Notes under the pieces: generated by a model
Database searches by the model: none
The model's input: the letters and a program-made list of their open reading frames with translations, nothing else
Told to the model about the DNA's origin: nothing
Translations under genes and position numbers: made by a program
Source of the DNA: Bacteroidota bacterium
GTDB lineage: Bacteria > Bacteroidota > Bacteroidia > Cytophagales > Cyclobacteriaceae
NCBI GenBank assembly: GCA_024643595.1
Contig: JAHEMS010000121.1
Span: forward strand, 1 to 9,007
Length of the DNA: 9,007 nt
Direction of reading: 5' to 3'
Shown here: positions 1 to 5,164 of the stretch, in pieces
Numbering within the stretch: position 1 is the stretch's first letter
Layout of the letters: every line of letters starts with the position of its first letter

Positions 1-877
1 TGTTTTTTACCCAAGGGTAACATCGTATGGTTACCAGCGAAGAGGTTGGATTGGTGTTGTAATCTTCAAGTAATGCGGGCATCAATGTTACTGCATCCGG
101 AAACGTACTTTCAAAAAACATACTCACCTCTGCATCGGTCTTTAGTTGATTAAAAGCAGGGTTGCCTTCGAAAGGAAAAAATAAAGTGCACGTGAAACTT
201 CCATCCGGGTTGGGTAAAGCAATCATCATAAAACTTTCGCGCGGCCAGATATGTAAGGCATTTTTCTCGAGTTGAAAAGTGCCGGCAACTCCGGGAGGAA
301 TATGAAGTTCTTTGTATCCGTGATCAATGTAATCCTGCGAATAATCAAAGCGATCAGAAATTTGAAAAGCTCCTCGAACAGCTGAGAAAGCACCATCGGC
401 ACCAATGATGATATCAAATTCGCTTACTACTGTCTGCTTTCCATGGTTGATAGTCAAAGCAGTTTTTTCAAGATCGACTTTTATGATACGTTGGTCAAAA
501 TGAATATCAACACCCAGTTCTTGAGCTTTATTCATCAATACAATATTCAGTGCGCTGCGAGATACAGAATTGATGAACTGACCTTCCTTGCCATAAGGCA
601 AAAAGGAAAGCACTCCGTGGCGATCGTGCATTATTCTTCCATGCATTGGAATAGCCACCTTTTTAATTTCTTCATCCAGTCCAACTTCACGCAAAGCCCG
701 GATGCCCCTGTTACTTAGAGCAAGATTAATTGACCGGCCGCCTTCATGTCCGCCTACGCGCATATCACCTCTTCGTTCGTAGATGCTGACTTTATAACCA
801 CGATTGGCCAGATAGATCGAAAGGAGTGAACCAACGAGTCCGGCTCCACAAATGGCGATATGCTGTGATGAATTCAT
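1..877 (-). CDS. kmo: Kynurenine 3-monooxygenase, C-terminus cut off by the left edge
   Basis: FAD-dependent aromatic hydroxylase that uses NADPH and O2 to convert L-kynurenine to 3-hydroxykynurenine. The visible part is 292 residues of a family usually about 450-480 long. A Rossmann FAD motif GAGLVG lies at residues 11-16, followed by the family signature GGRSINLALSNRG (46-58), IPMHGR near 76-81 and IGADGAFSAVR (158-168), the second FAD motif of this hydroxylase class. Arg81 and Tyr95 have the same 14-residue spacing as the substrate-binding Arg85/Tyr99 pair of human KMO. The later GDAAH-type motif and the C-terminal membrane-associated part lie outside the window. The ATG overlaps the kynU stop as ATGA, with AAGGA a few bases before it, so translation is probably coupled to kynU. 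Identification is firm; only the missing C-terminus prevents checking intactness. Confidence 0.95.
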   Translation of the reverse strand, partial: MNSSQHIAICGAGLVGSLLSIYLANRGYKVSIYERRGDMRVGGHEGGRSINLALSNRGIRALREVGLDEEIKKVAIPMHGRIMHDRHGVLSFLPYGKEGQFINSVSRSALNIVLMNKAQELGVDIHFDQRIIKVDLEKTALTINHGKQTVVSEFDIIIGADGAFSAVRGAFQISDRFDYSQDYIDHGYKELHIPPGVAGTFQLEKNALHIWPRESFMMIALPNPDGSFTCTLFFPFEGNPAFNQLKTDAEVSMFFESTFPDAVTLMPALLEDYNTNPTSSLVTIRCYPWVKN

Positions 878-2151
878 TGCGTCCTTATTAATGTATCCCT
901 GAAGATTTCAACAAATCGAAATACGTCTTCAAAGGTGTTATATAATGGTACCGGGGCAATGCGAATTACGTCTGGTTCACGCCAATCGGCAATCACCGCG
1001 GCACGGGTAAGCGACATAAATACTTTTTTTCCATTTTTCTTCATAAGGATGGAAAGTTGGCAGCCTCGTTCGTCAGCGTTTGAGTTCGTGATGATTGCGA
1101 AGTAGTCGTTATATTTTTCAATAGATGTTAAAAGGTATTCAAGAAATCCGGTAAGCAGTACACTTTTTTTTCTAAGATTTTTAATACCGGCTTCTTGAAA
1201 AAGCTGAAGTGAAGCAAGATGGGCGGCCCCTGAAAGCACCGGAAAATTGGATAATTGCCAACCATCAACCCCTGGCATCGGGATAAATCCTTTCTTCATC
1301 TTAAAACGCTCTTTTTCGTTATGGCCCCACCAGCCAGTCAATCTTTTCAGATCTGGTTTGTTGGCATGTTTTTCATGAACAAAAGCACCCGCCACTCCGC
1401 CTGGTCCGGAGTTCAAATATTTATAACTACACCACACCGCGAAATCAACTTCATGTTTGTGCAGAGACAAAGGAACATTTCCTATTGCGTGAGCGAGATC
1501 AAAACCCACGTGCGCACCGGCCCGATGACTTGCTTCGGTAATGCTTTTGATATCAAAGAACTGACCTGAATAATATTGCACAGCACCAATAATGACCAGC
1601 GCCAATTGATCCCTATTCGCTTCAATTGCTTTTATGATGTCTTCCGTTCGTAGAATGACTTCACCTTTTCTCGGTTTCAATTCTAGGAGTCCGTCTTCCG
1701 GGTGAATATCATGAAGTTTTAATTGTGATTCAAAAGCGTATTGGTCGGAAGGGAATGCACCTGCTTCGGTAAGAATTTTATAGCGGGATTGAGTTGGTTG
1801 ATAAAAACTCATCATCAGCAGATGAAGGTTTACCGTCAACTGATTCATGGCAACCACTTCGATTGGCTTTGCTCCAACTAAATCTGCCAGCGCCTTCTTG
1901 CTGAATTTATGATAATACAGCCAAGGACGTTTTGCATGGAAGTGTCCTTCCACGCCTAAGTTTGCCCAATCTGAAAGTTCCTGGTTGAGATAAGATTTCG
2001 TTGCCTTTGGCTGCAGCCCCAAGGAGTTACCTGTAAAGTAGAGGGCAGGTTTACCTTTCAGCTTCGGCAAGTGAAACTTTTGACGAAATGATTTTAGAGG
2101 ATCAGTTCTGTCGAGGCGCTTCGCAAAACTAATCGAGTTTTCAAAATTCAT
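874..2151 (-). CDS. kynU: Kynureninase (PLP-dependent)
   Basis: PLP-dependent hydrolase of fold type I (aminotransferase class V) that cleaves 3-hydroxykynurenine to 3-hydroxyanthranilate and alanine, and kynurenine to anthranilate. At 425 residues it is full length for the family. GNSLGLQPK (41-49) is a kynureninase signature near the N-terminus. FDLAHAIGN (217-225) carries Asp218, expected to bind the pyridine nitrogen. SYKYLNSGPGG (242-252) carries Lys244, the expected Schiff-base lysine. LTGWWGH (271-277) and RIAPVPLYNTFEDV (397-410) are further conserved blocks. No signal peptide is seen, so it should be cytosolic. The gene starts 14 bp after the GH172-like gene stops, and its TGA overlaps the kmo ATG. 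It supplies the substrate of the HAAO encoded upstream in the same run. Very sure of the call. Confidence 0.97.
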   Translation of the reverse strand: MNFENSISFAKRLDRTDPLKSFRQKFHLPKLKGKPALYFTGNSLGLQPKATKSYLNQELSDWANLGVEGHFHAKRPWLYYHKFSKKALADLVGAKPIEVVAMNQLTVNLHLLMMSFYQPTQSRYKILTEAGAFPSDQYAFESQLKLHDIHPEDGLLELKPRKGEVILRTEDIIKAIEANRDQLALVIIGAVQYYSGQFFDIKSITEASHRAGAHVGFDLAHAIGNVPLSLHKHEVDFAVWCSYKYLNSGPGGVAGAFVHEKHANKPDLKRLTGWWGHNEKERFKMKKGFIPMPGVDGWQLSNFPVLSGAAHLASLQLFQEAGIKNLRKKSVLLTGFLEYLLTSIEKYNDYFAIITNSNADERGCQLSILMKKNGKKVFMSLTRAAVIADWREPDVIRIAPVPLYNTFEDVFRFVEIFRDTLIRTQ

Positions 2152-2165
2152 TCAGCGAGTATAAA

Positions 2166-3320
2166 TCAATAAACATCAAGATCATCACGCAAAGGCAATT
2201 TAGGAAATGGTGTGTGTGGATCAGCCTGATACCAGAACACAACTGAGGCAATGTCGTCTTGCAACGGTAAGTAACGGCCATCGGACCGCCAGCCTAAAGC
2301 TTGAATAGTTACTTTCAAATCTTTTTCAAATCGAATGGGATCGTTGATGTGCCAGCGATACATTCCAAAGCGTTGCATCACCTGATAGTGTCCGTCACCA
2401 CGGATCACCTGATGGAGGCCTACATATGGCCCTGAATATTCCGTATACTCAACTACATCAACACCAGCTGCATTTTTCTTGCGCGTGTCCCAATCGTAAG
2501 AACCGCAGAAATAATCTTCTGTGCCGGTACCAATGATGGTGGGCCACTGCGTGTCACCGTCCATAAAGAATTTTATTTCACCTTCACCCCACCAGCCATT
2601 TTCGTGCGCTTCATAGGCGATGTAGGTGCCGACATAATGTCCTTTGCCCTTTATATTATCTATTAAAACATAATCTTGCTTGTAAGGTAGATTATGTACA
2701 CGTCTAAACTGGGCGTGAAAGTAGGCGGCATCCGAGGGCACATCGGTTAGCAAATAATCAACCTGGTAATAGAGAATCATATCATTATCATCTAAATTCT
2801 CCATGGTGATCTTGCACTTTTTTCGGAAAGGCATGGGCCAATAACTATTGAACGCACTTCCTGGATTTACAGAAACGGCCAGGGAATTCAGGTTGGCATA
2901 TTTTCCCCACCCCATTCCAAAAAAATCTCCTACCGGCACTTCTATGGAGGGCTCGGTTTCATCATCCCAGTAAAATCGTATGATTGAATGTCTCCAGTTT
3001 CCGGTGGGCGTCATCCAGATATGTTGAATGGAACCGGGACCTGTAATCTCGGCAACCGTAAATATAGTTTTTGATTTGATACGCACGCTGGGACTTACCT
3101 TCCATCCCTGACCCAAATCGCGTGAAGCTTTTGAGCCCGTACCTTCCGTGGCCATCCCACCTTTACCTTTTTCACCGGTGAAATTTTCTGGTGAAATGGA
3201 TCGACTTTTTGCATCCGACAATCTGAAAATCGTTGACATGTTAGACTCAATACCGTTGAATTTCTGAGCGAGCGAAGAGAAAGACAGTAAAGCAAAAAGC
3301 AGGAAACATGTGGGTTTCAT
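2166..3320 (-). CDS. Secreted DUF2961 protein, GH172-type glycosidase-like
   Basis: The 384-residue product starts with a signal peptide: Lys2, a hydrophobic stretch to about residue 17, and likely cleavage after SLA before Gln19. It should therefore act in the periplasm or outside the cell. The body matches the DUF2961 family by eye, with GPGSIQHIWMTPTG (94-107), IRFYWDDETEPSIEVPVGDFFG (114-135), the block around FFMDGDTQWPTIIGTGTEDYF (251-271) and EYSGPYVGLHQVIRGDG (294-310). DUF2961 members have been characterised as glycoside hydrolase family 172, acting on alpha-D-fructofuranosides and D-arabinofuranosides. Glu268 (GTGTEDY) and Glu291 or Glu294 are my candidates for the catalytic pair. 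It sits 74 bp after HAAO and 14 bp before kynU on the same strand. A secreted glycosidase has no obvious job among kynurenine genes. Family call is strong; the substrate is unknown. Confidence 0.85.
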   Translation of the reverse strand: MKPTCFLLFALLSFSSLAQKFNGIESNMSTIFRLSDAKSRSISPENFTGEKGKGGMATEGTGSKASRDLGQGWKVSPSVRIKSKTIFTVAEITGPGSIQHIWMTPTGNWRHSIIRFYWDDETEPSIEVPVGDFFGMGWGKYANLNSLAVSVNPGSAFNSYWPMPFRKKCKITMENLDDNDMILYYQVDYLLTDVPSDAAYFHAQFRRVHNLPYKQDYVLIDNIKGKGHYVGTYIAYEAHENGWWGEGEIKFFMDGDTQWPTIIGTGTEDYFCGSYDWDTRKKNAAGVDVVEYTEYSGPYVGLHQVIRGDGHYQVMQRFGMYRWHINDPIRFEKDLKVTIQALGWRSDGRYLPLQDDIASVVFWYQADPHTPFPKLPLRDDLDVY

Positions 3321-3394
3321 AGTCTTATGAAGTTAGGTTGGATTTGAAGGTGTACACAAAGCGATTAAGCATTTAACGGAATTGAATGAACGGT

Positions 3395-3925
3395 CTAAAC
3401 AAATCGTGGATCCGTTTCCATCACGGCACCGCAATTTTTACAGGTACGTAATTCTTTCGATCCATAAAATTCGCGGAAGCGGGGAAGAAAATCTTTTTCG
3501 ATGTTTTCAAGATGAAAACGATATTCATGTAATTTATTATTGCACTGATCGCAATACCATTGAAGGCCATCGAGAATTGTCTGTTCAGGTCTTTTGCATT
3601 CTATTACGAGTCCAACACTACCTGCAGGACGCTCAGGCCGGTGAGGTACATTGGCCGGTAATAAAAACATTTCTCCTTCTTTGACAGCGATATCCACTGG
3701 TTTTCCATCTTCCTGGATACGCACGTTGATGTCCCCCTCAAGTTGATAAAAAAGTTCTTCCGTTTCGTTGAAATGAAAATCTTTTCGTGCGTTGGGTCCA
3801 CCTACTATCATCACAATGTAATCACCGGCATCTGCATACAAATTTTTATTTCCAACCGGAGGCTTTAATAAATCCCGGTTTTCTGAAATCCAGTTTTTTA
3901 AATTGAAGGGTCTGCGAATACTCAT
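3395..3925 (-). CDS. nbaC: 3-hydroxyanthranilate 3,4-dioxygenase
   Basis: Cupin-fold non-haem Fe(II) extradiol dioxygenase that opens the ring of 3-hydroxyanthranilate to give 2-amino-3-carboxymuconate semialdehyde, the branch point between quinolinate/NAD synthesis and 2-aminomuconate degradation. The 176 residues fit the bacterial form. The expected iron ligands are His51, Glu57 and His95, the same positions as in the Cupriavidus metallidurans enzyme. Arg47 and Arg99, which bind the substrate carboxylate there, are also present. Two C-terminal pairs, Cys125/Cys128 and Cys162/Cys165, form the rubredoxin-like second metal site typical of bacterial HAAO. No signal peptide is seen. The gene lies 37 bp after the zinc-ribbon gene and 74 bp before the GH172-like gene. 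Its upstream region is AT-rich with no Shine-Dalgarno, which is normal in Bacteroidota. The gene is also named haaO. Confidence 0.97.
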   Translation of the reverse strand: MSIRRPFNLKNWISENRDLLKPPVGNKNLYADAGDYIVMIVGGPNARKDFHFNETEELFYQLEGDINVRIQEDGKPVDIAVKEGEMFLLPANVPHRPERPAGSVGLVIECKRPEQTILDGLQWYCDQCNNKLHEYRFHLENIEKDFLPRFREFYGSKELRTCKNCGAVMETDPRFV

Positions 3926-3962
3926 ATGATTATTTTAAATGATCGTTTAGAAAAAGATCTGC

Positions 3963-4232
3963 TTATCTGGACTGTTTCCAGCGTACAAGCTTGGGAATAT
4001 TTCTGGTAAATATTCCAGAAACAATTCCGGGAATTCCAAATTCTTTTAGTTTTCCTTTTACCAGTAATTTCATATCATCAACAGTCATGTCCGGTTGTGT
4101 AAACTGTCCGTCTTGGTAACACAAACTGCAATACATCAGCGAGCGTGTTCCGTCCTTATGGGTGCCACCGCCATGAGCATCTCGCTTTAGTGGCATTCCA
4201 CAACTTTGACAATTTTTGTAAACAGCATCCAT
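3963..4232 (-). CDS. Small zinc-ribbon protein (Zn_ribbon_2-like)
   Basis: An 89-residue protein with two Cys pairs, NCQSCGMP with Cys8/Cys11 and YCSLCYQDG with Cys35/Cys38, separated by a His/Gly-rich loop (HGGGTHKDGTRS, 20-31). This pattern, with the FTQPDMTVDDM segment after it (44-54), matches the small 'putative zinc ribbon' family I know as PF12674. The basic C-terminal part (about 55-89) looks helical. There is no signal peptide. The family's molecular role is not established; metal binding is inferred from the cysteines, and a nucleic-acid, protein or regulatory role is only a possibility. It is the first gene of the minus-strand run, 37 bp ahead of HAAO, and its start faces the SDR start across 84 bp. 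Its membership in the kynurenine operon is inferred from strand and spacing. Confidence 0.8.
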   Translation of the reverse strand: MDAVYKNCQSCGMPLKRDAHGGGTHKDGTRSLMYCSLCYQDGQFTQPDMTVDDMKLLVKGKLKEFGIPGIVSGIFTRNIPKLVRWKQSR

Positions 4233-4316
4233 AAATTGTTTTAGTTAGTAGGATTTTCACACAATTAAATCACACATGAAAGTTAACGTTCTTTTATATT
4301 TACTAAAAACATTTTT
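4233..4316. promoter_or_regulatory. Divergent intergenic region between the kynurenine-gene run and the SDR
   Basis: This 84-bp AT-rich gap must hold the promoters of both the minus-strand five-gene run and the plus-strand SDR, unless one is read from elsewhere. On the plus strand TATATTTA at 4295-4302 matches seven of eight positions of the Bacteroidota -7 box TAnnTTTG; I see no good -33 TTG at the right distance. No convincing box is seen for the minus strand. AAAGTTAACGTT at 4279-4290 is a near-palindrome around GTTAAC and could be an operator. Low confidence in the individual sites, higher that the region is regulatory. Confidence 0.45.
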
Positions 4317-5102
4317 ATGAATCTCGATTTAAAGGGAAAACGAGCGGCTGTTTGCGGCAGCACGCAAGGTATCGGAAAGGCATCGGCTATAGAATTAGCT
4401 TTATTGGGAGCTGAAATTACTCTTATAGCGCGGAATGAAGAGTCGTTGAGAAACACTTTGAAAGAGTTATCAGTATCTGCTGGACAACAACATGAATACC
4501 TGGTGGCAGACTTTAATTTTCCAGATCAACTCAAAGAAAAGATAGATCAATATGTAATGAATAAGGAAATACATATTCTCATCAATAATACTGGCGGCCC
4601 ACCAGCTGGTCTGGCCATCGATGCATCACCGCAGGAATTTATTAACGCATTTACCAGCCACTTGATTTGCAATCAAATTATGGTGCAGGCGACAGTTCCT
4701 AAAATGAAAAGAGCTCATTTTGGAAGGATCATAAATATCATATCAACTTCGGTGAAGGTGCCGTTACGTGGCTTAGGTGTTTCCAATACCACGCGCGGGG
4801 CGGTTGCCAACTGGGCCAAAACATTATCCATTGAATTGGGCCCATTTGGTATAACGGTGAACAACGTGTTGCCTGGAACGACCATGACCGGCAGGCTTGA
4901 CTCGTTGATCAGAAGCAAAGCTGAAAAATCAGGTAAGTCGTACGATGACGTGAAAAATGAAATGATTGCTGAAGTTCCCATCGGAAGAATTTCAGAGCCT
5001 AATGAAGTGGCCGCTGCCGTTGCTTTTTTGGCAAGTCCTGCTGCAGGATATATCAATGGGATTAATGTGCCCGTTGACGGTGGCCGAACGGGAAGCCTTT
5101 AG
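4317..5102 (+). CDS. Atypical short-chain dehydrogenase/reductase with altered catalytic motif (BKR-like)
   Basis: A 261-residue Rossmann-fold SDR of classical length. The cofactor motif is CGSTQGIG (13-20) instead of TGxxxGIG, and NNTGGPPAG (90-98) replaces the usual NNAG. Ser143 is in place of the catalytic serine. The YxxxK pair aligns with Ser156 and Arg160 in GLGVSNTTRGAVANWAK (152-168), so the normal proton-relay Tyr and Lys are missing. NNVLPG (182-187) and the C-terminal INGINVPVDGG (246-256) are normal for SDRs. NNTGGPP and SNxxR are features of a known divergent subgroup annotated as BKR-like (cd05344), so this is probably a family trait and not decay. It faces the kynurenine genes across 84 bp, so a role in processing their products is possible but inferred. 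The reaction is unknown, and database names such as 3-oxoacyl-ACP reductase should not be trusted. Confidence 0.85.
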   Translation: MNLDLKGKRAAVCGSTQGIGKASAIELALLGAEITLIARNEESLRNTLKELSVSAGQQHEYLVADFNFPDQLKEKIDQYVMNKEIHILINNTGGPPAGLAIDASPQEFINAFTSHLICNQIMVQATVPKMKRAHFGRIINIISTSVKVPLRGLGVSNTTRGAVANWAKTLSIELGPFGITVNNVLPGTTMTGRLDSLIRSKAEKSGKSYDDVKNEMIAEVPIGRISEPNEVAAAVAFLASPAAGYINGINVPVDGGRTGSL

Positions 5103-5108
5103 TAATCT

Positions 5109-5133
5109 AAGCTGGCGGTTTTAAGCTTTTTTA
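5109..5133 (+). terminator. Weak possible intrinsic terminator after the SDR gene
   Basis: AAGCT (5109-5113) can pair with AGCTT (5124-5128) around a 10-base loop, and a run of T follows directly (5127-5132). The stem is only five pairs, so this may be chance. It lies 7 bases after the SDR stop, where a terminator would be expected before the unrelated OmpA-type gene. Confidence 0.25.
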
Positions 5134-5142
5134 TTTAAATGA

Positions 5143-5150
5143 TGTATTTG
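5143..5150 (+). promoter_or_regulatory. Possible -7 promoter box for the OmpA-family gene
   Basis: TGTATTTG matches seven of eight positions of the Bacteroidota -7 consensus TAnnTTTG and ends 14 bases before the ATG at 5165, leaving a very short leader. No clear TTG -33 element is seen about 20 bases upstream; only GTTTTA near 5118-5123 is at about the right distance. It is tentative, but it supports transcription separate from the SDR 62 bp upstream. Confidence 0.28.
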
Positions 5151-5164
5151 CTTTTTGTGGTAGT

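Noticed and set aside
443..718. 91-codon plus-strand frame opposite kmo
   Set aside because: The minus strand reads a continuous KMO with all N-terminal motifs, so this frame is a by-product of that coding constraint.
1255..1569. 104-codon open frame on the plus strand inside kynU
   Set aside because: It lies wholly antisense to a strongly recognised kynureninase and its product has no recognisable motif or export signal, so it is a shadow frame.
3350..3357. Perfect 8-base palindrome GTGTACAC between HAAO and the GH172-like gene
   Set aside because: It is too short and isolated to separate from chance, with no second copy seen near the other promoters.
3328..3360. Possible internal promoter before the GH172-like gene (TTTG, 21-base spacer, TAACTTCA on the minus strand)
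   Set aside because: The -7 box matches only six of eight positions and would start transcription about at the ATG, leaving almost no leader.
3382..3684. 100-codon plus-strand frame opposite HAAO
   Set aside because: It is antisense to the conserved metal-ligand part of HAAO and its product resembles nothing I know.
4317..5102. Reading the SDR as a decaying pseudogene because of its lost catalytic pair
   Set aside because: The frame is intact at normal length, and the altered motifs (NNTGGPP, SNxxR) are shared features of a known SDR subgroup, which argues for a functional protein.
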